From Kappaphycus alvarezii (lineage: Eukaryota; Rhodophyta; Florideophyceae; Gigartinales; Solieriaceae): a stretch of DNA of 64,000 nt. The notes beneath the pieces were generated by a model, which worked only from the letters and a program-made list of their open reading frames with translations, made no database searches and was not told the DNA's origin. This document shows, in pieces, positions 11,460 to 21,969 of this stretch. The stretch spans positions 155,653 through 219,652 of the forward strand of contig NADL03000603.1 of the NCBI GenBank assembly GCA_002205965.3. Reading direction: 5' to 3'. Position 1 is the first letter of the stretch; every line of letters begins with the position of its first letter. The position numbers and the translations under genes are program-made.

Positions 11460-13265
11460 ACTGTACCGATGGGACAGTCGTGCTCCGTGACCGCATCGGG
11501 TCGGAACGTTTCATGGAGCAAGATTTCTCAAAGTACGTCACTTCGTTACAGACTCTCCTCAAATAGCTGTTAGCATGGGAGGATACTCATTTGACACTCC
11601 ACTTACTGCATATCTGCTTTGGTGTATGTCGTATCAACTAACTGTTACGTGTAGTTCCCCCTCATTCCACTCTTAAGGAAGCACCTGATTTCGACACCGC
11701 TGTTGAAAACATGCTGCAGGGGTTGATGGGCGGGGGTCGGGGCCGACACTTTTCGGGAATTACAATTTCTTACTGCGTACTTTGGGCCACGCGAGCCAAC
11801 ATTTGGCGTCGTTCTCCACTCCGCTAAGGTCACAGCTACGGCTGCCTTCCAATCCTCTGTATCTCTCACGCGTGTCCTGCGCTCTACCCTTCTCCCTGTG
11901 CTACCAAACACTGCTCTCCAATCTTACACATCTGCAGTTCGGACACGTGAAGAGTGGAAGGCACAAGTTGCACCGGAGAAGGTTGTCCAGTTCACGGCAA
12001 TCGACTCAAAGGCGGCGGCTTGAGCACGAAGAATTCGCTTTTGCAGATAAGGAAAAGGCCATTTACGCCATGCCAAATGTATATGAGACAATTGTTGCAT
12101 TCTGAGCCTCGTTGTCAGTGGATGGTTGCAAGGACTGACTTTCCGGCCAACTAGCTCCAGGCCAGGCACCTACATCTCGGAAGCCAATCAAAAGATGTAA
12201 TTTTAGTTGTACGCCAAGGTACCTGATAGGGGTAAATCGTCAGAGTAGGAGATAATCAGAACCAACTACCCCAAGAACGAGGTGTTGCGAGCGACAAAAG
12301 TGCTACCGTGGTGTAGTTGAACGAATAAAAAGGAGCGTATATGGAAGAGAGTTGAGAGGGCTACAAGCAAGTATGGAAGGGGCAGGGTCTACCACTGATG
12401 CTCTGCGAACAGCTTAGGAAAAATTTTTCTTGGGTCTGAAGTTGACTCTCAACTTCCTACTACTTGGAGCTTGACCTGAATTTGTCTGCCAACTTGCTTG
12501 ACCTCCCCTAGAGGAAGCATCTTACTCGGTTTATAAGACTTTTTGAGTAACCCTAAAGTCTCAAAAAAATACTAAGAACCATAAAATGCATTCACGGGAA
12601 TCGTGTGAACCATAGAGACTATTAGAAGATATTTCCTCAAGGGAAATATCTAGGTGCCATACCCATGAAATCCACCATCGGCCAGGGGTGGGAATTGATG
12701 TGGCCATTATATAGACCATTCAGAGTCACTCGTAGTATCACCCACAACCTGCAACTGTACTGACATCTACTATGACAGAGTGTCCTAAAATAAAAAAATC
12801 AACCGATGAATTTGCCACACTCACCCAAATTAAAAATATCTTGCAAATTCAAAAACTGTAAAAATATCTTCCCAATTCCGACACTGTATACAATTAAGGT
12901 CCTCATCTAGATTTGTTTCGTGTGCGAATTTGCGCACATCTGTACCATTGTTTCCTTCCGCTTTAAGATGCCACAAGTGGGGATGCACGGAACTCATGGA
13001 TCAGTATGGTGACTAAGCGCTGTGGTGTGCCTTTGGATCAACCCGCAGATGGCGGCACGACTGGCTATCACGGTTGTTTGTCGCAGACCTCTCCAAAGCC
13101 GCTCGACGTCTTTTCCTCAAACCCCACAGCCCGACCATGCAATTCGCCTGGAGAGAGGCAAACGCAAGCCGCAGCAGCCATCATGCCCAATGCGACCTGT
13201 TTGATAGATGGCCTGAAGATAGCATTATAGGGGCCCAGTGCCTTCCCAATTACGTTGAAAATTGA
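11460..13265 (+). pseudogene. Non-LTR retrotransposon (same family as 4.6-5.8 kb), split by a solo LTR
   Basis: 11,460-12,223 reads as the RT C-terminal/thumb region (LRVVPPHSTLKEAPDFDTAV; SSVSLTRVLRSTLLPVLP) with in-frame stops. After the 718-bp LTR insertion, 12,947-13,265 resumes exactly at the corresponding position of the 4.6-5.8 kb copy: the CCHC/RHD region (CTELMDQYGD-like, then VADLSKAARR) and the C-terminal 'QCDLFDRWPE'. The rejoined order and the target duplication show that the LTR inserted into this LINE. Many frameshifts; dead. Confidence 0.65.
12224..12941 (+). repeat. Solo LTR (LTR-B), 718 bp, with 5-bp target duplication
   Basis: It begins TGATAGGGGTAAATCG and ends TGCGCACATCT, flanked by GTACC at 12,219-12,223 and 12,942-12,946. 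The uninterrupted LINE at 5,160-5,180 (complement) has a single GTACC. It contains the LTR-B core (TGTTGCGAGCGACAAAAG, an 'ACTTCCTACTACT' block, a TATA-like TTTATAAGACTTTT) and no ORF. TG start, 5-bp duplication and absence of internal coding fit a solo LTR. Confidence 0.7.
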
Positions 13266-13599
13266 CCAAATATTTTAATCTCTATCCCGGTGTTCTACGG
13301 TGATGCTGAATGGGAAGAAAATGTGGGTTGATTTAATATTTGAAAAATATGGTCGGTTGTCCTGGAAAATCCTAAAGGTCGCCCAGTAATACCTCTAAAT
13401 TCGGCTCAAGCCCTATAAGTATAAGTAGTCCTAGGTTGTTGGAAATATTTTTACATGCTCGAGCCATCGAAACATTCCCTCGATCAGCTATCATTAAATT
13501 TGGTTTTCTATTCATTATTCATTCTAAGTCCAATTGTGGCATTTATTTATTTATTAAAGTTGGAACTATTTATTTTTGGATCTACCTGTCCCAATTATT
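13266..13599. other. AT-rich spacer, no gene seen
   Basis: Short overlapping ORFs occur only in an AT-rich run (13,436-13,660). The block near 13,355-13,400 (GTCCTGGAAAATCCTAAAGGTCGCCCAGTAATACC-like) resembles 53,500-53,560 in complement, so it is probably more LINE 3' sequence. Confidence 0.35.
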
Positions 13600-14090
13600 T
13601 TGTACATTACTGTGTCCGTATACCCTTTTTGAGTCGATTGTGGTTGTTTTGAAACCATAGGATAGATCGGATATATCGTCCAAGAGTTAAACACCCAAAG
13701 CTTTCCCCTCTCTTGGAGAGAACAGGGGCACGCCCTATTATGATGAAACCGTCTTACATCCGTCGACGCCGTCCGCTTCCCCTTCCAGGCTCGATACCCA
13801 TCCGAGCCCCTTAAACATGTTAAACTTGGCGAGAACACTCGCCTTTCCACTTTGATACGTTGAAAGGATACTGTGCATAGCTCCATTTCCATTTCACTCT
13901 CTACGCTGGCTGTCTATTACCCAATGGATCGATAATCTGGGGTTGCAATTGGCAGTGCCGCACCGACAGCCGTTCCGATTGTTGATGGGCAGCAAGCATG
14001 GTTCGCTCACCACGCGACAAGACTCGCCCAGAATGATGCTACATGTTTCTTGGAAGGGTTTTTGGGCGACACTCATGGCCATAACTTGAA
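13600..14090 (+). repeat. LINE tail plus R4 repeat, copy 2
   Basis: 13,600-13,710 is the plus-sense LINE tail (GAGTCGATTGTGGTTGT ... AAACACCCAAAGC). 13,720-14,090 is the R4 extension matching the complement of 4,210-4,560. This pairing supports R4 being part of the LINE. Confidence 0.55.
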
Positions 14091-14332
14091 AGCGTGTACA
14101 TTCTAGAGAACCTCCGTTCCAAGGGTATGTAATGGAAAAAGTTAAGGTGTTTTAATGATTGAAAAATAAGTTAGCCTACGGTTCAAAGCGTATCAAATAT
14201 TTGGAAAAAAGGTCAGCATGAGGGACCCAAGAAACGAAGTTCATCTGGGTCAAAATGGCAAGAAAGCCGATGCGAGACTCGCTGTCAGGCTGCCCAGGAT
14301 AGACATGTATGTAAGTGATTACAAACAATAGG

Positions 14333-14402
14333 GGGCTAATTTACTGTGGTAGATATGTGGGTTAGTATCCAGTAAATTTGTACTTGAGCGTAGATATCAT
14401 AT
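14333..14402 (+). repeat. Short dispersed repeat, ~70 bp, copy 2
   Basis: Nearly identical to 1,401-1,474. Confidence 0.6.
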
Positions 14403-14404
14403 TA

Positions 14405-14777
14405 TTACAAACATGAGGCATATTGTGAGATTGTGCTATCCGGAAAGTTAGATAAACCACCCCAGTTAGCCCAAACGTGGTTTCGTTTCTCCAACTGCCC
14501 CCTCTCATCACTCAACCCAACTACTCGCAGATCTTCTTCGACATTTCGTCGAATTTGGCGCCCGCGTCGTCCGACATATCTTTGGATGCAAGCACGGCCA
14601 AGTGATCGCTCGCCCACCCGACGGAATGTCGCATTCCTTGCGTATAGCCTATTTTCCATACATATGGACATACAGCGACTGCTGTTCCCTCGCTGCACCG
14701 ATCTTTTCGATATCTTTGTCGGTATTATCGCTATCTTTCGCCCCGTTACTCGTTGCTTGAACTCTGAATGCAAATAT
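14405..14777. other. Overlapping ORFs on both strands, unassigned
   Basis: A 115-codon plus ORF (14,433) and a 122-codon minus ORF (14,773) overlap completely. Neither has a motif I recognise. Its position next to an LTR-B copy suggests decayed transposon sequence. Confidence 0.25.
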
Positions 14778-15296
14778 TGAAGTTAGTTTTCGGTATAAGG
14801 AATTCTTAGAAGCAACTAGTCCATTAGGAGTTGTTGCAAGCGACGAAAGTTCTGCCGTGGTATAGTTGAGCAAACTAGAAGAAATTGGTAAGAGGGGCAG
14901 TTGAGAGAGCTACAAGCAAGTATAGAAGGGGAAAGTTCTTCAGCTTATGCTCTGTGACCAGTGTACAAAAATGTTTCTTTGCCCTTAAGTTGACTCTCAA
15001 CTTCCTAACTACTTGGGATTTGACTTGAAGTTGTTTATCACCTTGCTTAACCTCTTCGAGAGAAAGAAGTTCACTCAGCATGCAGGGACCTTTCAGTTAA
15101 CCATAAAGTCCCGAATAAACGTAAAAAGTAACATAAAATTCATTAGAGGGAATCTTCTGGAGGAGAGAGACTATTAGAAGATATTTCTTTCGAGGTACAA
15201 ATCTAGGTGACATACCCATGCCCACCACCATTGACGAAGGTGGGAATGATGTTGCCATTATATAGACTTTTGAAAACATTCCTAGTATCACCCAGC

Positions 15297-15690
15297 TGCC
15301 CTCATGCACCACCGCAAGATCCAGGTCCTACAGCAAAAGCTGTCAAGGCGCCTGGTCCCCCCCTTTTGCCCTCCTGCGACCCAGGTTTCGATCCAGTCTC
15401 TGGTTTTCGACTCCCTCGGTGCCCCTTCTCCGGATACTGCATTATTTATAGAAGAGCTTGTGCACGTGTAGTCACGAAATGTCACACCTCGGACACTACA
15501 ATTCGCAACTATATCTACCAGCGTAATTTGTTGCACTTTGTGGTCTTGGTGGCTATGGCCATCATATCGCGGGCCCACTGCACGTGCCCGATGTATTCCA
15601 TCCAGTTAGCTCTTAACTGAATATTCAGTCAGTCGATGTACACTCAAGATAAGCAAAGAGTAAAGATTCATAAAAATAAAAGAACTTAGA
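15297..15690 (-). repeat. Dispersed repeat R5, inserted in LTR-B
   Basis: It is absent from other LTR-B copies. Its complement matches about 58,100-58,280 (shared: GTCTGAGGTGTGGCATTT-like and AGTCGAAAACCAG-like segments). It contains a GGTTTCGATCC string resembling a tRNA B box, but there is no matching A box, so a SINE origin is only a possibility. Confidence 0.45.
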
Positions 15691-16195
15691 CATGAACTGA
15701 CCCCTATTAAGCACAGCGTACCATAAATAAAAATAAACCCATGAATTTACCACACTCATCCAAATTAAAATATACTTCAAATTCAGATACTGTAAATACT
15801 TCTTGCAAATTCAGATAATAGTGAGCTTACGCAAAAACAGAATTCTGAAATGTCTTCAGAAAGAGGTAGTATGATAAATTTCTGAAAGGTATTTCAGAAA
15901 TTATTTTCTGGAATTTGAAAACGTGTTTACTCATGGACAAATGGGAAAAAGTAAATTCCATTATTACCTCTTTAGAGCCTAGGAGTATTACGAGCGACCT
16001 CCAACATCGCATCCGACATGGTGAAAGCCAAGCAGAAGGATTTCTCAAGGACGCTCTGTCAACAAAGAGCAAGCAAATGGTCTACATCTTTTGCAACCAT
16101 TGCTAGGCGTCGTCAAGAAGTGCCCCAGTCCGCTTTCAATTCCTCCATAACATTGAAAAATGACATGTAATGCGGTCATGTATCGTCGGGATTTA

Positions 16196-17163
16196 TCTCA
16201 AGTCATCAACAGAAGTAACCGCATCAGCAGTGCCCAATTTGAATTCAACTTTAGTCGCTTTAGCGAGGGTGAGTGTCTGGCCCTTTTTCGCTTTAGGAAA
16301 TGCGATATGAAGAAAGTTGTTGACGTCGTGGATTGACCAATTGAGCAATTGCTTACAAGCAGAAAACCGTTAAGCAGTCAATCCTTTGCTGGTTACCTGC
16401 ATCATACTTCGAAGAATCGCTACCCTGGTAGCTGGATGGATATGGAACTCATATTTTGGGAAGGAATCGAGCATTTGATTGATAAAAGGGGATGTCTATT
16501 GAATAACGGACTTAGCAAGGATTTTATGGAAACCCGATCGTTTACATATGCACAAGCTATCTACTAAAAGACGAATTGAATGCCTAACTGTGTCGGTTTT
16601 AGAGATGGAACGGTCATTGGGATTGCGAGACCGACGGGGCAGATGGAACAGATGGTAACCTACAATGGACAAAAGAGGAAGCACAGTCTCATGTATCAGG
16701 TTTTCAGTGTACCGGATAAATTACTCCTGCATGCGTATGGACCAATTGAAAGTCGCAAGCACGACTGGACTCTGTATGTAAGGAGCGGATTGATGGAGCT
16801 CTTACTGGAGACGTTAAAAATCGGGGAGAGGGCGCATTGCTTGTACGGAGATCCTGGATAGAGTCGGAGGTCGATTCTGGAGGTTACGTATGAGCGAAGC
16901 AGCCTCCAATCGTTTCAGAGGGCGTTCTATATAGGGATGTCCGAGGAACATGCTTCTGTAGAGTGGTTCTTCATTAAACTCAAGCTGTTCTTCACCACGA
17001 TGTTTTCAAGCGAAGGCTGAAGACTTTAGAGTCACCTGTAGTTGTGCTATACGATGCGTCTATGATTCTCGCGAACATCCGCAGCTGCATCCATCCCGAC
17101 CAGATATCGAGCTTCTTTAATTGCTCCGCAACGTTACAGGAGTACCTATCTTTAGTAGAGTAG
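16196..17163 (+). pseudogene. Harbinger transposase (DDE nuclease), broken
   Basis: In order: FRFRKCDM, near the N-terminus; the first catalytic Asp in VGFRDGTVIGIARP; YNGQKRKHSLMYQ; the second Asp in GPIESRKHDWTL; LYGDPG; then MSEEHASVEWFF with the catalytic Glu; and the C-terminal LESPVVVLYDASMILANIRSC followed by HPDQISSFF and LQEYL. The match to the DDE nuclease of PIF/Harbinger elements is strong. Damage seen: TAA and TGA stops near 16,565-16,577, a TAG at 16,859 right after GDPG, and a frameshift near 17,000. All three catalytic residues are still present. It would catalyse cut-and-paste transposition if intact. Confidence 0.75.
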
Positions 17164-17180
17164 AAAATTATAAGAGTAAC

Positions 17181-17274
17181 TCGCTCCTCTTGTGTCGCGC
17201 GTAGCGCACGTAGCACGACACACGAGGAGCGAGGACAAAGTCCGCGAATGCGATATTTAACGCGGACTTTGTCC
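17181..17274. terminator. Two adjacent GC-rich hairpins between convergent Harbinger genes
   Basis: Hairpin 1: arms 17,181-17,197 and 17,216-17,232 pair over 17 bp with one mismatch. Hairpin 2: arms 17,233-17,246 and 17,261-17,274 pair perfectly over 14 bp around an AT-rich 14-base loop. They lie in the short gap between the 3' ends of the two convergent genes. A bidirectional termination role is inference; an inserted palindrome is the alternative. Confidence 0.45.
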
Positions 17275-17419
17275 GCAGCCCCGCAGGGGGTCCGCGCGAG
17301 CGGAAGTTCTGCAGGTTTTTATGCAGGTCCTGTAGTATTATTACTTCTCAGGGAAGCACAGGCACGCAAAAACGCCTTTAAAACTAGCTAACGGACCCTC
17401 TACTTTCGCTGAAAAGTGT

Positions 17420-18350
17420 CTAACATAAGTTTAAATTTCTCCAACTATAGCTTCTGCTGCGCTTCGCGTTCAGCTCGGCACTCCTTACGCTCTAACTCTC
17501 GCTCTTCGCGCTGCATCTCCAAACGCTCCTTTTCAAAAGCCGAACTGTCGCGGTCCACCGCCACCTGTGCCAAGACCGCATCGCGTAAAGACATAGCAAA
17601 TCGTCCAAGCTTCCCAGCCGAATCGTGCCCCTCATTCCCCCATTTCTTTCCCGCATCACACGTCGCCCTTCAGCACTTCGTTCCTCGCCCTCACTTCTCA
17701 CATTGCCGTCATCTCTCCCGTCGCTGCCGCCATTCGTTCACTTCGTTGCGCTTCTAATGATATCCCGCCAAACTCCCTCCTTTCCATCATCCAGCGCCTT
17801 CGCCACGTCAAATTTCGCTGTCTTCTTCGCTTCCAAGTCATCTCAAGCCTCCCCCATCGTCATCAGCAGCTCATCAGTTTTATAAACCTCCCTCCCCTCC
17901 AACCCCCAATGCGCTGATCCCTTCGGTCCTTCTTATCAAAGAACTCCTGAAGGCGCTTGTACCGATCCTGCACACTTTTTCACGTTACGCGCTGGTTTAA
18001 TGACGGATTGTCATTCATACGCGTCGCTGCCGCCTGTAATCGCGTCCGCATCTCCCCAATGGACGCTATATGCGCTTTGGAGGCCGATTTCCCGCACAGT
18101 AATGAGATCCTCACAAGATGTAAAACAGAAGTGGCGGCCTTTCTTCTCCCAAATATCGCTGGCGATGATAGAAGGTGCGGGCGTGGTTGGACGAGGGTTT
18201 TTGTTGTGAGGTCTGTAACAGGGGAGACGAAGGGAGAAGGGGGGAAGGAGAAGGAGAAGTGGAAGGAACATGCGCAGTGTTGACGATGTTGACCTTGCCA
18301 TGATGACGGGATGGTTGCTCGATGAACTGGAGCGAAGACTCCTGCGCCAT
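17420..18350 (-). pseudogene. Harbinger companion, SANT/Myb-like protein, broken
   Basis: It starts with ATG at 18,350 (MAQESSLQFIEQPSRHHG). Successive frames read WEKKGRHFCFTSC, then LNQRVT, then VQDRYKRLQEFFDKKDRRDQ, then TDELLMTMGEA and KFDVAKALDDG. This order (Trp-containing helix block, 'VQDRYKRL', then an acidic/linker region and a basic tail) is what companion DNA-binding proteins of Harbinger-type elements look like. At least two frameshifts and stops (for example near 17,860) break it. The partner normally carries the transposase to the nucleus and to DNA. Confidence 0.6.
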
Positions 18351-18589
18351 GTTTATTCTTCACAACCATTTCTCACGGGTCTTCACTAACTGGTCACATT
18401 TCAGCAATATACCTCACGACTTCATTCCAGAATTCTACAATTGAATTACAGACTGTAATTATATTACTGAAATTTGGCAGTTTTATTTCTGAATTCTTTG
18501 TGCGTAAGCTCTCGAATGCCCATCTTCTAAATTTTTTTCCTGTGCAAGTTTAGTGCATATCAAATGCAGTGCAACGATTGCGTTGCGCT

Positions 18590-19080
18590 CCGAACGGCAT
18601 CGTAAAGCGGCACTGTATGGTTTTCGTCAAGGTTGCCGGTCAGTGGTGCAGCTTGTCGCCGTGGCATTCGTCTGAAGGGTTCTTCATGGCAAGCGAAGAA
18701 GCCTGTTTTTGAAGCCCTGTTCTGCGGGGTATTTTGGTGGAATCTTTCTTGCTCTTCTCTCTGTTGTTTCAGTTGTCCTCCCCACTCCTTCCAGTACCCA
18801 AGGCTGACAAGTATGCCGTTAATTCTCCATGTCTACCGATATCCCCTCACACGTCACTAATCGGTGATTAGCAGTCCCTATCTTCTATGAAGCCACCCCT
18901 ATTATATTCAACCCCAAAGGCGTCTATGGGCAGGCATCAAATGGGCGCGCGGGTGAGGTTATTACGAAAACGGATATAGCCATGGATTTGTCTGTACAAG
19001 TTCTACACTTCTCCTCACCTAAAAACCATGGCATATATCGGATATATCTTTCAAGAGTGAAACACCCAAACCTTTTCCCT
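18590..19080 (-). repeat. R3 repeat copy 3 plus LINE tail
   Basis: 18,590-19,015 is the inverted copy of 230-690 (for example TGGTGCAGCTTGTCGCCGT). It is followed at 19,020-19,080 by the plus-sense LINE tail ending AAACACCCAAACC. The same adjacency of R3 and LINE tail may indicate that R3 is another part of the LINE. Confidence 0.6.
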
Positions 19081-19160
19081 TACCTCAAAAGCCGGGGAAG
19101 AAATTGCCCGGAAACACTCAGTGTACATGGCGATCATCTCATGCACTGTGTAATACAAAA

Positions 19161-19244
19161 AATGGTCCTCCCTTCACGTTATACAGGAAATGGTCCTCCC
19201 TTCACGTAATACAGGAAATGGTCCTCCCCTCGTGTAATCCAGCA
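19161..19244 (+). repeat. 28-bp tandem repeat, 3 copies
   Basis: Three consecutive 28-base units start AATGGTCCTCCC. The first two differ at one or two bases, and the third is more diverged. It lies ~370 bp upstream of the 19.6-kb gene. Confidence 0.8.
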
Positions 19245-19491
19245 ACCTACAACGATCCTGCCCCTAACTTCTCCAACCGTCATTTCCAAATTTACTTCCA
19301 TTTTATCTAGATATTTTTATACTGTATTTAGCCCTCTGAATCGACCCCGAATCAAGTCCCTTTTCCCTTTTAGCTTACCTCCTCCTCCAAATTCGCCTTT
19401 TTTTGAGAAGAAGGGCGCAAATGCACTATTGCAAAATCCCTTGCAGATTTATTTTACCTATTCCTAATCTATAGAACCTGCCCCGGGAGCC

Positions 19492-19499
19492 TATTTAAA
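19492..19499 (+). promoter_or_regulatory. Candidate TATA box for the 19.6-kb gene
   Basis: TATTTAAA lies about 110 bases upstream of the ATG at 19,609, followed by a pyrimidine-rich C/T leader (CCCCTCTCCCCCC...). That arrangement is usual for a short 5' UTR. A similar TTAAATA box lies ~95 bases upstream of the 54-kb membrane protein gene. Confidence 0.45.
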
Positions 19500-19608
19500 C
19501 CCCTTTATTCTAAGTTCCAAATGCCCCCGATCATTTTACTCATCACCCCTCTCCCCCCACACACCCAAAACACCCTACATTGCCTCCTGTTCCCCAACGT
19601 CTATCACA

Positions 19609-20233
19609 ATGAGCAACCTTCGCCCCTCTGTCCCTATTTCCAAAAACCGCCCTTCCCGTTCCATCAATGGCCTTCGTCTCGCCGCCTACGGGCCAACCGA
19701 TGCCGACGACTACATCCGGCGGCAAACAAAGAAGCAAATCATCGAGTTCGTGCGCCGCCTCTTCGTAGAAGAAGAAGCGAGGGAGGTAAGTCCGGGAGAG
19801 GCTGAGAAGGTCGAGGAGGAGAGCGGGGAGTCCTTCGAGGAATGGTTAGCCCCTGAGCTAGTGTACGAGGCTCAGGAAGATGAGGAGGAGGAGGATGAGA
19901 AGGATGAGGGGAGGAAGAAGGATGAGGAGGAGGAAGAAGAGGATGAGGAGGATGAGGAGGAGAAGAGGATGAGGAGGAAGAGGAAGAGGATGAGGAGGAG
20001 GAGATGAGGGAACAGGGGGCATGGAAAGTGTTGGACTGGTGGGGCCTGGAATAGAGAGTATGGATCAAGTTGTGCCCACGATGGAACCGGATGGAGATAT
20101 CTTTAGTAGTCTAGATATCTCCCAGGGGGAAATAGAGAGTTGTGAGCCATTCGCAGATATTTGTGGGGACTGCTTGGACAGCATGGATATTTTAGAGGAG
20201 TTGTTTGGATCTGATTTAGAGAATGGGAAATAA
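19609..20233 (+). CDS. Acidic repeat-rich protein, frame broken in the GAG/GAT repeat
   Basis: The ATG at 19,609 follows a C/T-rich leader and a TATTTAAA box. The N-terminal ~85 residues look like an ordinary helical domain (TDADDYIRRQTKKQIIEFVR). Then comes a Glu/Asp tract encoded by GAG/GAT repeats, which runs into Arg codons and a stop at 20,007. A second ORF one frame away (20,021-20,233: ...DIFSSLDISQGEIESCEPFA... LEELFGSDLENGK) has the same acidic character, so the gene probably continues through a repeat-length frameshift or sequencing indel. Its 3' end and downstream flank recur, inverted, at 34,802-35,289, which supports a real conserved unit. Possibly a transcriptional activator or chaperone-like acidic protein; no family assigned. 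Confidence 0.5.
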
Positions 20234-20299
20234 GAGGACAAATTAATTGTTAGTTTCTTAAGTATCTTTTGCTTAGAGTATATTGTCCACACAAAGTAT

Positions 20300-20674
20300 T
20301 TTTATGCATTTCTTGGTATCTTCTGTAGTTTTGTTCGGACTTTAGGGGTAGCCAAAAGTCTATATAAGCTGAGTAAACTGCTTCCTCATGGAGAGGTCAA
20401 GCAAGTTGGCAGACAACTTCAAGCCAAGTCCCGAGTAGTAGGAAGTTGAGAGTCAACTTCAGACCCAAGAAAACTTTTTCTTACGCTAGTCGCAGAGCGT
20501 CGGTGGTAGACCCTGCCCCTTTTATACTTGCTTGTAGCTTCCTCAACTCTCTTCTATATACACTCCCTTTTATTCGTTCAACAATACCACGGCAGCACTT
20601 TTGTCGCTCGCAACACCTCCTTCTCAGGGTAATTGGTTCTGAGGATCTCCTCCCACGCCGATTTACCCCTATCA
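20300..20674 (-). repeat. Truncated LTR-B copy downstream of the acidic gene
   Basis: In complement it starts TGATAGGGGTAAATCGGC (20,674), continues through TGTTGCGAGCGACAAAAG, and ends about 20,300 in sequence shared with the acidic gene's 3' flank. The same truncated LTR plus gene end is duplicated at 34,802-35,289, so truncation preceded that duplication. Confidence 0.6.
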
Positions 20675-21125
20675 CACTGCTTGCATGGAGCCCACAGGAT
20701 CAAGCGACATGATTGCCAAGCAGCCCTTCTCGCAAAAGATCTTGCAAGAGCTTCTCGTCATCCTTTCGTAGAGCCACGCCATGGTCTCCACACGAGACCT
20801 GACATCCAAGCAATGGGAAGTAGCAGAGGGAGCGACTTTTTTGATACTACCTTTGTGAATCCCCTCTCTCCCTCCAACAAGAGAGTGAAGGCCTTTAACC
20901 CGATGTCCCCTCTGAATGCGGCGCGAAATGCAAAGGCACGCTGCAGCAGCCGTCATATCCAATGCGGCCTGCTTGATGGCTGACCTGAAGGTAGGCTTTT
21001 AGGGAGCGCGCTTCCTTCCCCATTACTTTGTCTGCATAACTTTTTGAGTCGATTGTGGTTGTCTGAAAAACTATGGGGTAGATCAGATGATATATATTCC
21101 AAGAGTAAAACACCCAAACCTTTCC
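20675..21125 (+). pseudogene. Non-LTR retrotransposon C-terminal endonuclease and 3' tail
   Basis: A largely open frame (20,633-20,983) reads RIKRHDCQAALLAKDLARAS, then VEPRHGLHTRPDIQAMGSSR, then GSDFFDTTFVNPL. This is the RH...E...RPD...D series expected of an RLE/PD-(D/E)XK endonuclease. It ends SSRHIQCGLLDG, followed by a 3' tail to 21,125. This is the cleanest copy of this C-terminus in the window. The 5' part of the element is missing, cut by the LTR-B repeat. Confidence 0.65.
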
Positions 21126-21129
21126 CCCT

Positions 21130-21900
21130 AACTGGTGATGTAGTAGTGGTGGTAGATCTTTATTTGTCATACAATGTCGCACAGAGGCGTGCGGAGGGTA
21201 TTTATAAATTAACTACGGATGCGGGCGGCGGGTAGAAACTTGTCGCGCCTGCATTATTTGGAGACTAAATGCAAAACGGGTAACGAAGTCGCGGAGCTCC
21301 TGATGAGGGGAGGAACCGCGACGAGAAGCAGCGAAGGAAGCAAGGCGGCGGAAAAAAGCCTTACCGTCGTCGCCCAAGGCGCCATAGATATCAATCCCGA
21401 CGGGGAGAGGAGGATATCGTTTCGGTTGCAGTAAGTGCCGTAATGACGATGTTTCTCGCGCTCTGCGAGTGTCGCGGCGGCGCCGGCAGTAACCGTACTT
21501 GGCGAAATGTGGCGGCGTGCGGAGGGTGGGCAACAGTAACGTCGACGGCTATATCGGTACTGTGAAGCCCGTATGCAGCGGGTATGTAGATATCCATTCG
21601 TAGCACGGGGACTCCGAATGCCCAGATGAGTCGGGAACCTGGTGGAGGAGCGGATGTTCGACGAGGGCGACGATCCCAACTTCCTTGCAGTAGCGGGCAA
21701 GAACGTTGCGGAGGATGTGGTGACGACGAGTCATCCCGTCTTCGTATTTGCAGGTCAACGCGTGTTGACCACTTGGATCTAAGACGGGTGCGATGTCGGC
21801 CGAGCGGCGGGAGCAGACCGGACAGCGAGTAGATCCAGGGAATAGCGCGATGCCGAGACGTAGAGCCAGAGCGACTTTCCAGGCGGAAGAGGACATGTAC
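21130..21900 (-). pseudogene. Second LINE family: CCHC knuckle and C-terminus
   Basis: On minus, ORF 21,896-21,549 reads RCPVCSRRSADIAPVLDPSG, then QHALTCKYEDGMTRRHHILR, then NVLARYCKEVGIVALVEHPL. This is a clear C-x2-C...H-x4-C knuckle with the RRHH/RHN motif of RLE-type non-LTR elements. Further frames give PVGIDIYGALGDDGKAFFRR followed by LASFAASRRGSS, the usual C-terminal end, and finish near 21,215. Frameshifts occur between the blocks. The usual RPAD endonuclease motif is replaced by SESP in the readable frame. Confidence 0.65.
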
Positions 21901-21969
21901 GTACCGCGCAGTAGTGGCGCATGGGTTCTTTTCCATAGACCAAAACCCGTACCAAACCAATTAAGTAAC

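Larger units (their letters stand above)
15821..18513 (+). mobile_element. PIF/Harbinger DNA transposon, nearly complete but degraded
   Basis: It has the classic two-gene layout: a DDE transposase on plus (16,196-17,163) and a SANT/Myb-like companion on minus (18,350-17,420), convergent. The ends carry inverted repeats, GAGCTTACGCAAAAACAG at 15,823 and the complement of TTCTTTGTGCGTAAGCTC ending at 18,511, with further similarity inward (GAATTCTGAAAT). The element sits inside an LTR-B copy. I could not identify the usual 3-bp TWA target duplication. Confidence 0.7.
14778..18562 (+). repeat. LTR-B copy carrying two nested insertions
   Basis: LTR-B sequence runs from TGAAGTTAG (14,778) through TGTTGCAAGCGACGAAAG (~14,833) to CCTAGTATCACCCA (~15,296). 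It resumes at about 15,690 (ATAAATAAAAATAAACCCATGAATTT) to 15,820, and finishes at 18,514-18,562 (CTTCTAAATTTTTT...TGCATATCA). The two gaps are a ~390-bp R5 insertion and a Harbinger transposon. The junctions are inferred by comparison with uninterrupted copies at 12.2 and 26.8 kb. Confidence 0.6.

Noticed and set aside
17416-17885. Plus-strand ORFs rich in Ser/Arg/Pro
   Set aside because: Antisense to the charged companion protein of the Harbinger element.
19739-20068. Minus ORF of Ser/Pro repeats
   Set aside because: Antisense of the Glu/Asp repeat of the acidic gene.
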